Source: Larix kaempferi (lineage: Eukaryota > Streptophyta > Pinopsida > Pinales > Pinaceae). From it: a stretch of DNA of 64,000 bases. Shown piece by piece: positions 8,875-20,840 of the stretch. The DNA lies in contig BSBM01000779.1 in NCBI GenBank assembly GCA_027924585.1, positions 18,706,001 through 18,770,000 of the forward strand, written 5' to 3'. Numbering within the stretch: the stretch's first letter is position 1; each line of letters opens with the position of its first letter. The notes under the pieces were generated by a model that saw only the letters and a list, made by a program, of their open reading frames with translations, had not been told where the DNA came from and ran no database searches. The translations under genes were made by a program, and so were the position numbers.

Positions 8875-11800
8875 CCCAAATAATAATAGGACATTATGTT
8901 TTTTTTTTAAATATATATATATATATTATATATATTGTCATCATTGTGAAATTCATTCAATAAGGGGGCTAGATGAAAAATCTGCCGAATAAGTCCTAGG
9001 AGGACTGTTGTAAGAAACAACTTTGACTTAAATTATTGTTTTTAATAATAAAAGGATGAACAGGAACAACCAAGTTAAATGAGGAGATCATGCATGGAAA
9101 AGTGGGGGACAAGTTAGAGTTAGCCTCTGGGAAAACAGAACAGTTGTCAGAAGTGTATTTCAGACACTAGACACACCCTGAAAATCAGGGATTTACTTAG
9201 CTGCGAAAATTCCATGAGGAATTGGCTGCTAATGGTAAGACCTAAGCAAAAACTATAAAGGGATGGCATATGTTGGAGGCAGGACGCTGCTGAGTATGCC
9301 GGAGAGGATATACTTGTTGTGTGAGCACTCTGTGTTAGGAAAGGGATTTCGGAAACGTGACTAAATTTTGAGGCTAACTGTCCACACTTTCCATGCATGC
9401 ATCTGGCTCGGGGGTGATTACAGACAGACCTGGTGTTTGTACCTAATCTACGGTTGGGTGGAACGTGGCTATTCGGACATCATTCGGGTTACCAATTCCA
9501 GGTTTTTCTGCTTTCTAACTTTCATCATTTTTCCATTATTTTACTTTGTCCAGATTATATGAAAATAAGATTTTATGCATAAGGGAAAACTGTTAGTTAC
9601 ATTGCCGTCAATAAGGTTAGATCTGCTAAAAGATAGATATTGAGTACTTCCGTGGGGATTTCCTTCTTGTTAATCTAACCTGAGGTAATCGTTAGCATAT
9701 ATTAATCTAATTTAAGACTGGGAAATTTCAATCTGCGTTTATATTCAGAAATTAGCGATAAAATGTGATGTATGATATTCATAAATTACACCTCAAAGGT
9801 TCAATTACAGAAGTATTGTTTTTATTATTTGTAAGTCGATTTAATGTTGGATCCCTGTATGTATTCGTGTTTCGGTTAAAAATTAATTTCTTCTGCAATA
9901 ATAATTGTTGATATCTCGGTTAGCATCCAGCATCTGAATGGTAGAGAAACCCTAAATTTTTTCCTTTACTTATGTAATAAAGTTCATGGTAATCTTTTAT
10001 TGCCTCTGCAATGACAACCTTAGATCTCGGTGTGATCTAATAGAGTCTATTTGGTATTTAGATTTGGAGTGTATATATTTAGTACTTCTGCGTTATCGAT
10101 ACATTATCCCTTTGTTGTTAAAAATAAACTCTAATTTTAGCTCGGAGTATAAATGTATCCCTGGAATTTTTGTGTTGAAAGAGCATAGGTAGAATCCATG
10201 TATTATGCTAGCATGGGTTCAGTAGTCAATTTCTATGCAGATAACTCGATACCTGGAGATGCCAGGTTAAATGTTCACCTTTAAATTTTAATACACTTAT
10301 ATCTCAATTTTTGGAACGACGGGTCCCTCTTTAGAGTAAATCCACCTTTTATTCCACAAAGAAATCTACATTACAGAGTCAAACTATTGAGTCAGATCTT
10401 CCAGGTTCTATCCTTTTAACCTAGGGTTTGGCCGTGTTCCATTTTCAAGAAAAGAATCATGTATAGGGGCTGGTATATGACAGGGAAGACTCCAAATGAT
10501 TTGGGGTTTCATATCGCTGATAGATAAAGATATCACCGGAACGTTTAAACTATAAACGCATTTAGATCTAGATTCCGTTCCCTTCAGATCAATAATTTAT
10601 TTAATATGCTAGATACAAATTCCTGAGAGAAAAAGAAAAATGAATCATATAGGAACCATACTTATAATTAAAATTTAGATGCCGTGGAATCCATGGAACT
10701 TAATTCCATTTAATTACGGTATCCTCGGAACAAAGAAGTTGTATTCTTGAACATTCTGGAAATTAGATAAGGATAATAAAGTCCTTTAAGATATAGAAAA
10801 GAAACGATAACCCTTGAACCAAAAAATTCAGACAGATCAACACGTTTTCTTTAACGCCTAGATTCGCATGAAGAATTAGTATAAGACCAGTTATTACATT
10901 GGATTCGTGGCAGTAAAAACCCCAGACCACTTGAACTGTTGAAGCTTCAAAAAAACTAACCATGTTATGAAACTAAAACTCCCTGTTGACGTTGAGGAGG
11001 GTCTTTCCCAGGTTTTCCTGTCATTGGATGAAGGAGGAAGGAGCAATGCCACTTACCGGGAAGGGAAGGCTCCCTCTAAAACCTGCACCTTTCGAGCTGG
11101 GAGAACCTATCAACACGAATAGACAGTACGTTATTATCAAATGATGGAAGAATGCAAAAACAAAAAAAAACAATAAGAAAATAAGGGAATTCTGAACCTT
11201 GACATTTCGAGGTTACCTCAGAAAACTCGAAGTGAAATAGCTGAGGTTTAAGAAAATTATTCATGGAGTACCACGATAGCAAGTGGTCATCTCCTCCAGA
11301 CCGCAGAAGAAGTTACAATGAATTCAACAGACCGGAAGTGTAAATTTATGGCCATTTTGTTTAGGCAAAACCTGGAAACTTATTTCGAATACCAGCAGAT
11401 AAGTATTCAACCCAGAGAAGAGTGAACCAGCTTGAGAAGATAGGTGCATTCCAAGAACCAAGACAACCAGAGCGGTCATTCCAAGGTGCAGGTGGCACCT
11501 TTGCATTCGAACACCATTAATACAGTCACATGGCCCGCCCTACAGAGTTACTGCTGGAGGGTATTGAAATACACACCCAGTACGGTGAAACTTGGCAATG
11601 TGCAGGTGGCACCTTCACTTGCAATTCATGACTTATGGATTCACTTGTCCAGCCTGTAGAACTCCGTTGGGTTGGTATAGGAGTACACCTCGTAAGCTGT
11701 TCTTGTTAAATGTTATCATAAACCCCTACATAACGCAAGTAAAGATGGAGGGTTATAAACTAGGTTTTCAACATAATAAATTGTAATAAGTCTAGCATAT

Positions 11801-12482
11801 GGTGGTAGCAATACTTTTGTAAGATAGGAGATGGGTAGATCGAAACGTTGTCGGTCCAAGGAATAAGGTAATTGGAAAACTTACATTATGTGGTTCAAAA
11901 CCAATCCATTGTCTTATGGATTTGGGTAACTAACATGGTAACCACATGGTATTTGGGCCTGTTATATTATAGGCATTTGACAACCTGTAGTGTATTAAAT
12001 TATCCTGATTTAAAATATCATATATAATCAAAGAAAACATTGTAATTTATGTCTTTTTCATTGCTAAAAATGGCATTGTACTTTGAGGACTGGACTAATG
12101 CAAAAGGGTTCGCACATAGCCCATAGTTTTAGTGATGGTGGTGTACACCATGTCTAATGCACGACTGAATTCAGCACCAAGCTATAAGCAAACATTAAGG
12201 ACGTCTAAATTTAATAATTCTTGTTACCTGCGTCATGAGAAAACTCAGAAGGTACAAGTGAACCTGCATATCCACATACGAAGTAGAGTTAGCCGTAGCT
12301 AAGTAAGTGGCATGACAACCATAAGACCTTCTAACCAATAGGAAAAACACAAGGGTAAGAACATAAGTAAGATTAGCGTACAAATGTATCTTTAATTTAA
12401 ATATTGAGTAACATAAGACAATTACTGTTCATTTACAGTAAAGAAATGGAAACCAATTTTTTTTTTTTATGGAGATGTTACA
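8875..12482 (+). repeat. E3 5' LTR (3608 bp)
   Basis: The LTR begins TGTGATGTTCC, ends ATGGAGATGTTACA, and pairs with 17230-20840 throughout. It is very long for an LTR yet shows no convincing coding sequence. Small open frames inside are changed or differently bounded in the partner LTR. An (AT)n tract lies near 8915-8937. Confidence 0.95.
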
Positions 12483-12484
12483 TA

Positions 12485-12497
12485 TGGTATCAGAGCT
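12485..12497 (+). promoter_or_regulatory. E3 primer-binding site (initiator Met-tRNA)
   Basis: TGGTATCAGAGCT lies two bases after the terminal CA of the 5' LTR, the canonical initiator Met-tRNA site. Confidence 0.92.
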
Positions 12498-12606
12498 AGA
12501 TTCAACCCTGTTGCCTTGGAAACACCTAAATTCTGTTGTGCATGAAATAAAATTTCTAATAATGTATTCGGATGTTGTATGCGTATGTTCCAGTTTGATT
12601 TTTCAG

Positions 12607-13989
12607 ATGACTTCACACGAGGAATACGGAGAACATCCTGAAGGAAATGAACAGGCATGAACAGAAGAACATTCTGAAGCAATTCAGGTACTGGAAACCA
12701 TGAGAAGCTTGATCGTGGAGATACAAAGCTTCAAAGCAGACAATGAGCAACTAAACAAAGCTCAAGAAAAAAAACAAGAAATCAATGAAATTTTGCTGCA
12801 GAGTCTTCACGAAAGGAATAATGGCGAAAAACAGAAGGAGGATACCAAGAGGAAAGAAGAGACTAACGAAAGCGCTGAGAAAAAGGGAAATTCCTCCAAT
12901 GAGACTCAGAAATCTGAGCATCAAGACAAGACCATGGGAAAGAGGAAGGTTGACCACCTGGAGGGTGAATTCAAAAAGATAAAACCTACCAGCTTTGATG
13001 GAGAATCAAAAACTGGGGAAGAGGCAGAAGCCTGGTTGCTGGACATAAAAAAATACTTTCAAATTTACAATTACTCCAGCAATATGAAAGTCAGAATGGA
13101 TGTATACAATCTGAAAGGGAAGGCTAGCATATGGTGGCAAGACCTTAAGATTTCCCAGGGACTGAAAGAGAAGAACCTTGAATGGTCAGAATTCAAGAAA
13201 CTATTCAAGAAACAGTACTTATCAAAAAGTTATTATGAAAGAAAAACCAAGGAATTCTACGAATTGAAGCTGGGTCAAATGACAATGGAAGATCTTATCA
13301 ATAAATTTCTAGACCTGTTACGGTTCGTCCCATATATCAAAGAAGAAAAATTGAAGGTACAACGGTTCTTAAGCTGTCTGTCACAGTCCTATAAAGATCG
13401 AATTGAGTTTGACAATCCAAGAACTTTAGAGGAAGCATTGAGAAAGGCCAGACTATGTTTTGAGCAATACAAACAAAGGAATGACACTACTAAGGCATGG
13501 AAGGATAAGAAACAGGAAAAGTTTAACCAACGGAAGAAAGGTTTCAAACCCCCGCCCTTCAGGAACATGCCCAAAAACTTCCAAGGAAGTTCATTTCCTA
13601 AGAATGAACAGTTGCAGCATAAAACTTTTAAACCCCCTAGCATGGGAATAAAAGGAAGTGTCGGTACCCCTAAAGAACCCTTGAAGTGTTGGGAATGTGG
13701 TGAAGCCCATTTACGCAGGAATTGTCCCCGATACAATGAAGCAAACAGGGTACTACATAATATGCAAGAGGCATCCACAGTGGGAGACATTGGGAAAATT
13801 TATCACCGAATTAATGCAGCCTTGGAAGACCGACAGGCAGATCATCAATCTGCAATTGTGGAGATTGAAGGTAAAATTTCTGACCATACTTGTACTGTTT
13901 CAATTGACCCTGGGGCAAATTTAAGCTACATGACTCCCAAGATGATGGAGCACTGTCAACTCACCAAGGTAAAGCACCCAAAACCCTAG
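12607..13989 (+). pseudogene. E3 gag and start of protease
   Basis: This encodes the capsid protein of the element and the beginning of its protease. ATG at 12607 is in the same frame as the long open stretch from 12700. TGA at 12658-12660 separates them, so the true start is probably 12607 and the first stop a mutation. Features in order: a Lys/Glu-rich coiled-coil-like N-terminus; the retrotransposon Gag core (WLLDIKKYF ... GKASIWWQDL near 13033-13146, FYELKLGQMTMEDLINKFLD near 13255-13314); a basic linker; a zinc knuckle with the shortened spacing CX2CX3HX4C (CWECGEAHLRRNC, about 13687-13725); and the protease motif SIDPGANLSYM near 13899-13931. TAG at 13987-13989 falls where relatives have Trp, and coding similarity continues in the same frame past it. 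Confidence 0.9.
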
Positions 13990-16900
13990 TTAGTTCAGTT
14001 AGCTACAGGAGCAAAGAGGAAGGTAACTGAATATATATCTGATTGTGAACTTCAAATACAAGACCACAAAACAAAGATTAATTTAAATGTGTTACCTTTA
14101 GGATCATACGACATGATAATAGTTATGGACTAGCTTGAAAGATATAAAGTAGTACTAAACTGCTTTACCAAAAACTTTACCTACATTGCGGAAGACCAAA
14201 CTTTAAGAACAGTGAATGGAAAACAAAAACCTGTCTCTATTAGGCAGATTTCTGCTATGCAGTTAAAGAAGTGCATGAGAAAAGGATGCAAGATTTATGC
14301 TGTACGAGTATCTGATTTACTCCTCAATGGAAGCCAAGCTTCCATAGCAGAGCATCCTGTCTTAGGCGAGTTCCTAGACGTATTTCCAGAAGAAATACCG
14401 AGGTTACCCCCTCAACGAGAAATAGATTTTTCCATTGAACTTTTACCAGGATCCGCACCAGTTTCAAAGGTACCTTATAGGATGAGTATTCCGGAATTGA
14501 CGGAATTAAAAATTCAGATTCAAGAATTACTAGACAAAGGGTATATAAGACCTAGTGTCTCACCTTGGGGTGCATCGGTCCTTTTTGTCAAGAAAAAAGA
14601 TGGGACTCTAAGACTATGTATCGACTATAGGAAACTGAATAAGGTAACTGTTAAGAATAAATATCCCTTACCACGAATTTACGATTTGTTCGACCAAGTA
14701 GGGGGAGCCAAAGTCTTTTCCAAATTGGACCTTCGATCTGGGTACCATCAGATTCAAATTAAAAATGAAGACATCAGTAAAACCGCATTCCGAACTCAAT
14801 ACGGACACTACGAATTTGTAGTGATCCCTTTCGGTCTAACCAACGCCCCTGCCACATTCATGTGCCTAATGAACGGTATCTTCAACAAATACCTAGACCA
14901 GTTTGTGTTGATTTTTATTGACGATATCCTAATATACTCCAAGTTGGAGGAAGAACATGAACCGCATATAAGAATCGTATTGCAAACCTTGAGGGATCAT
15001 CAGTTGTATGCGAAGTTGGAGAAATGTGAGTTCTTTAAAAAGGAAATTCAGTACTTAGGCCATATTATTTATGAAGAAGGAATCTCAGTCGACCCACAGA
15101 AAATAAAATCCATAGTGGATTGGCCAGTACCAAGAGATGTAGCTGATATTAGATCTTTCATGGCACTCACCGGTTACTATCGGAGGTTCATTGAGGGATT
15201 CTCAAAGATCGCCTATCCCATTACTTTACTACAGAAAAAGGGGATTAAGTTTGTTTGGTCCTGCAAGCGTCAAGAAAGTTTTGAACGACTCAAGGATTTA
15301 CTGACCAAGGCAGCTGTTCTAAAAGTAGCAGACCCGTGTAAGGGATACACGGTTTGTACGGATGCTAGTAAGGAGGGAGTGGGAGGAGTACTGTCCCAGG
15401 ATGGACATGTAGTGTGTTATGAATCACGGAAGCTAAAAGAGCATGAACGCAACTACGTGGTTCACAACTTGGAATTAACGGCAGTAGTACATGCACTGAA
15501 AATGTGGAGTCACTACCTGGTGGAAAAGAAATTTCTGTTATTAACAGATAACACTTGCGTCAAGAACTTATTTAACCAACGAGGACTCAATGCTAGATAA
15601 GCAAGGTGCATGGCCTTTTTAAGTGAATTTGACTTTGATGTAAAACACATAAAGGGTAAGGAAAATACGGTGGCAGATGCACTTAGTCGAAGGAACCACG
15701 AGGTGTACGAAATAATAATGAGCCAACCAGAGAGTAATCTCATGGATAGAATAAAGGTGGCAAGTGAACGGGATGTAGAATACATAAATCTGCAAAGTAA
15801 AATTCAGAAAAATGAGATAAACATGAACGGGACAGATTTAAGTATTGATCAGAAAGGTCTGATTTGGTTCAAAGATAGGCTGTACATGCCTAATGTTGCA
15901 GAAATTAAATTATTTACTCTAAATGAGATGCACAAACCCCCTTTTGCAGGTCATCCTGGGTATCAAAAAATGATAACAGCCCTTAGAAAACAGTTCTTTT
16001 GGCCTAAATTAAAAACTGATCTAGCTGATTATTTATCTAAATGCTTGGAATGTCAACAGGTGAAGGCAGACCATAGACATCCTGCTAGTTTGTTACAACC
16101 ATTACCAATTCTGGAGTGGAAATGGGAAGTGATTTCATTAGATTTTATCACAGGTTTGTCGAGAACACAGCGACAACATGACTCTATAATGGTGGTGGTT
16201 GACAAATTTAGAAAATCTGCACACTTCATTCCTGTAAAAACCACCTTCAAGGCAGCAAATATTGCAGGGATATTTCTAAAAGAAATATTCAGATTACACG
16301 GAGTACCAAAGATGGTAATTTCAGACAGGGATGCAAAATTTACATCCAAATTTTGGAAGTGTTTATTTGCAGGTCTAGAAACAAGAATTAATTTCAGCAC
16401 GAGTTATCACCCTGAAACGGATGGACAGACTGAACGTACAAATTAGATCATTGAAGATATGTTGAGAATGTACGTCATGGAAAAACCCACCAAATGGGAA
16501 GACTATTTACATTTGGTAGAGTTCGCTTACAACAATGGGTATCAAGCATCATTAAGAACGAGTCCATTCGAAATTCTTTATGGGAGAAAGTGCACTACCC
16601 CAGTTAGTTGGGATAGTCCGGTCGATCGTTTATTGGTAGGACTGGATTTGCTGCGGGTTATGGAGCAAACAGTCCAGAAGGTGCAAAAAAATTTAAAGGT
16701 GGCACAGGACCGCCAAAAAGCTATGCTGACCTAAAAAGACAGAATAAGGAATTCTCAGTTGGGGATCATGTGTACTTGCGGGTTAAATCAAAGAAAAGCT
16801 CACTCCGACTAGGGAGTTGCACTAAACTGGCACCACGATTCTGTGGGCCCTTCCAAATACTTGAAAGGATTGGACCCGTAGCTTATAAGTTGGCATTACC

Positions 16901-17192
16901 AGCACATTTAAAAATTCATGATATTTTTCACATTTCATTACTGAAAAAGTATATTCATGACCCCACTCATATTATTGATTGGAATTTGATTCAGGAGGTT
17001 CCAGAAGGCGAATTTCAAGTGGAACCTTTACGCATTCTGGACAGGAAAGAAACAGTACTTCGGAACCGAGCCATCACTCAGGTAAAGGTGCAATGGAAGC
17101 ACTTTAGTCCTGAGGAGGCGACCTAGGAATTGGAGAGTGAGATACTAGAAAAGTATCCGAATTTGCTCCCAGAACCGATGGAGGAAGACTAG
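13990..17192 (+). pseudogene. E3 pol: protease end, RT, RNase H, integrase, chromodomain-like tail
   Basis: Pol continues in the gag frame without its own start. Protease ends near 14130 with LPLGSYDMIIVMD and a TAG (14131). RT spans about 14440-15150, with [20 protein letters not shown] and an intact catalytic FIDD in [12 protein letters not shown] (about 14905-14940). RNase H runs from CTDASKEG (15355) to a TAA at 15598; HIKGKENTVADALSRR follows. Integrase has a zinc region (HPGYQKM ... CLECQQVK), core Asp residues in SLDFITG and VISDRDAKF, and Glu near HPETDGQTERTN, then TAG 16444. A frameshift lies near 16720. The last part (VGDHVYLRVK, CGPFQI, QVKVQWKHFSPEEAT) carries TAG 17124 and ends at TAG 17190-17192. 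Catalytic motifs survive, but the frame does not. Confidence 0.92.
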
Positions 17193-17211
17193 AACACTGA
17201 GGACAGTGTTC
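17192..17211 (+). other. Hairpin with AGGA loop at the E3 pol end
   Basis: GAACACTG-AGGA-CAGTGTTC is a perfect 8-bp stem with a 4-base loop. It begins on the last base of the pol stop codon and ends 5 bases before the polypurine tract. It is the counterpart of the hairpins in E1 (615-634) and B (40192-40209). Confidence 0.8.
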
Positions 17212-17216
17212 ATAAT

Positions 17217-17229
17217 AAGGGGGCAAGGA
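17217..17229 (+). promoter_or_regulatory. E3 polypurine tract
   Basis: AAGGGGGCAAGGA directly precedes the TGTGATG start of the 3' LTR. Confidence 0.88.
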
Positions 17230-20200
17230 TGTGATGTTCCCCAAATAATAATAGGACATTATGTTTTTTTTTAATATATATATATATATATTGTCATCAT
17301 TGTGAAATTCATTCAATAAGGGGGCTAGATGAAAAATCTGCCGAATAAGTCCTAGGAGGACTATTGTAAGAAACAACTTTGACTTAAATTATTGTTTTTA
17401 ATAATAAAAGGATGAACATGAATAGCCAAGTTAAATGAGGAGATCATGCATGGAAAAGTGGGGGACAAGTTAGACTTAGCCTCTGGGAAAACATCACAAT
17501 TGTCAGAAGTGTATTTAAGACACTAGACACACCCTGAAAATCAGGGATTTACTTAGCTACAAAAATTCCATGAGGAATTGGCTACTAATGGTAAGACCTA
17601 GGCAAAAACTATAAAGGAATGGCATATGTGGGAAGCAGGATGCTGCTGAGTATGCCGGAGAGGATATACTTGCTGTGTGAGCACTCTGTGTTAGGTAAGG
17701 GATTCTGGAAATGTGACTGAGTTTTGAGGCTAACTGTCCACACTTTCCATGCATGCATCTAGCTCGGGGGTGATTACGGACAGACCTGGTGTTTGTACCT
17801 AATCTACGGTTGGGTGTAACGTGGCTATTCCGACGTCATTCGGGTTACCAATTCCAGGTTTTTCTGCTTTCAAACTTTCAGCATTTTTCCATTATTTTAC
17901 TTTGTCCAGATTATATGAAAATAAGATTTTATGCATAAGGGAAAACTGTTAGTTACATTGCCGTCAATAAGGTTAGATCTGCTAAAAGATAGATATTGAG
18001 TACTTCCGTGGGGATTTCCTTCTTGTTAATCTAACTTGAGGTAATCGTTAGCATAGATTAATCTAATTTAAGACTGGGAAATTTCAATCTGCGTTTATAT
18101 TCATAAATTAGCGATAAAATGTGATGTATGATATTCATAAATTACCCCTCAAAGGTTGAATTACAGAAGTATTGTTTTTATTATTTGTAAGTCGATTTAA
18201 TGTTGGATCCCTGTATGTATTTGTGTTTCGATTAAAAATTAATCTCTTTTGCAATAATAATTGTTGATATCTAGGTTAGCGTCCAGCATCTGAATGGTAG
18301 AGAAACCCTAAATTTTTTCCTTTACTTATGTAATAAAGGTCATGGTAATATTTTATTGCCTCTTCAATGAAAACCGTAGATCTGTGTGTGATCTAATAGA
18401 GTCTATTTGGTATTTAGATTTGGAGTGTATATATTTAGTACTTCTGCGTTATCGATACATTATCCCTTTGTTGTTAAAAATAAACTCTAATTTTAGCTCG
18501 GAGTATATATGTATCCCTAGAATTTTTGTGTTGAAAGAGCATAGGTAGAATCCATGTATTATGCTAGCATGGGTTCAGTAGTCAATTTCTATGCAGATAA
18601 GTTGATACCTGGAGATGCCAAGTTAAACGTTCACCTTTAAATTTTAATACACTCATATCTCAATTTTTGGAACAATGGGTCCCTCTTTAGAGTAAATCCA
18701 CCTTTTATTCCACAAAGAAATCTACATTACAGAGTAAAACTATTGAGTCAGATCTTCCAGGTTCTATCCTTTTAACCTAGGGTTTGGCCATGTTCCATTT
18801 TAAAGAAAAGAATCATGTATAGGGGCTGGTATATGACAGGGCAGACTCCAAATGATTTGGGGTTTCATATTGCTAATAGATAAAGATATCACCAGAAAAT
18901 TTAAACTATAAACGCATTTAGATCCAGATTATGTTCCCTTCAGATCAAGAATTTATTTAATATGCCAGATACGAATTGCTAAGAGAAAAAGAAAAATGAA
19001 TCATATAGGAACCATACTTATAATTAAAATTCAGATGCCGTGGAATCCATGGAACTTAATTCCATTTAATTACGGTATCCTCGGAACAAAGTAGTTGTAT
19101 TCTTGAACATTCTGGAAATTAGATAAGGATAATAAAGTCCTTTAAGATACAGAAAAGAAACGATAACCCTTCAACCAAGAAATTCAGACAGATCAACACA
19201 TTTTCTTTAACGCCTAGATTCGCATGAAGAATTAGTATAAGAACAGTTATTACATTGGATTCGTGGCAGTAAAAACCCCAGACCACTTGAACTGTTGAAG
19301 ATTCGAAAAAACTAACCATGTTATGAAACTAAAACTCCCTGTTGACATCGAGGAGGGTCTTTCCCAGGTTTTCCTGTCATTGGATGAAGGAGGAAGGAGC
19401 AATGCCACTTACCGGGTAGGGAAGGCTCCCTCTAAAACCTGCGCCTTTCGAGCTGGGAGAACCTATCAACACGAATAGACAGTACGTTATTATCAAATGA
19501 TGGAAGACTGCAAAAACAAAAAAAAAAACAATAAGAAAATAAGGGAATTCTGAACCTTGACATTTCGAGGTTACCTCAGAAAACTCAAAGTGAAATAGCT
19601 GAGGTTTAAGAAAATTCTTCATGGAGTACCACGATAGCAAGTGGTCATCTCCTCTAGACCACAAAAGAAGTTATAATGAATTCAACAGACCAGAAGTGTA
19701 AATTTATGGCCATTTTTTTTAGGCAAAACCTGGAAACTTATTTCGAATACCAGCAGATAAGTATTCAACCCGGAGAAGAGTGAACTAGCTTGAGAAGATA
19801 GGTGCATTCCAAGAACCAAGACAACAAGAGTGGTCATTCCAAGGTGCAGGTGGCACCTTTGCATTCGACCACCATTAAGACAATCACATGGCCCTCCCTA
19901 GAGAGTTACTGCTGGAGGGTATTGAAATACACACCCAGTACGGTGAAACTTGGTGATGTGCAGGTGGCACCTTCACTTGCAATTCACGACTTATGGAGTC
20001 ACTTGTCCAGCCTGTAGAACTCTGTTGGGTTGGTATAGGAGTACACCTCGTAAGTTGTTCTTGTTAAATGTTATCATAAACCCCTACATAACGCAAGTAA
20101 AGATGGAGGGTTATAAACTAGGTTTTCAACATAATAAATTGTAATAAGTTTAGCATATGGTGGTAGCAATACTTTTGTAAGATAGGAGATGGGTAGATCG

Positions 20201-20840
20201 AAACGTTGTTGGTCCAAGGAATAAGGTAATTAAAAAAATTACATTATGTGGTTCAAAACCAATCCATTGTCTTATGGATTTGGGTAACTAACATGGTAAC
20301 CACATGGTATTTGGGCCTATTATATTATAGGCATTTGACAACCTGTAGTGTATTAAATTATCCTGATTTAAAATATCATATCTAATCAAAGAAAACATTG
20401 TAATTTATGTCTTTTTCATTGCTAAAAATGGCATTGTACTTTGAGGACTGGACTAATGCAAAAGGGTTCGCACATAGCCCATAGTTTTAGTGATGGTGGT
20501 GTACACCATGTCTAATGCACGACTAAATTCAGCACCAAGCTATAAGCAAACATTAAGGACGTCTAAATTTAATAATTCTTGTTACCTATGTCATGAGAAA
20601 ACTCAGAAGGTACAAGTGAACCTGCATATCCACATACGAAGTAGAGTTAGTCGTAGCTAAGTAAGTGGCATGACAACCATAAGTCCTTCTAACCAGTAGG
20701 AAAAACACAAGGGTAAGAACAGAAGTAAGATCAGCATACGAATGTATCTTTAATTTAAATATTGAGTAGCATAAGACAATTACTGTTCATTTACGGTAAA
20801 GAAATGGAAACCAATTTTTTTTTTTTATGGAGATGTTACA
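17230..20840 (+). repeat. E3 3' LTR (3611 bp)
   Basis: The LTR begins TGTGATGTTCC, ends ATGGAGATGTTACA, and is collinear with the 5' LTR with scattered substitutions. It is followed by TCAAC, the imperfect target duplication, and then by E1 LTR sequence. Confidence 0.95.

Noticed and set aside
12195-12383. Small frames inside the 3.6-4.4 kb LTRs as captured genes
   Set aside because: Frames differ in length or are broken between LTR partners, and no domain was recognised.
4418-17126. Programmed readthrough or reassignment of TAG as Gln/Trp
   Set aside because: TAA, TGA and frameshifts also occur, two different amino acids would be needed, and duplicate copies show CAG at the same sites. Mutation is simpler.
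8877-20840. E3 LTR start at TGATGTTCC (8877/17232)
   Set aside because: Both LTRs share TGTGATG two bases earlier. Only the 8875 start gives a near-matching target duplication (TCAAG/TCAAC).
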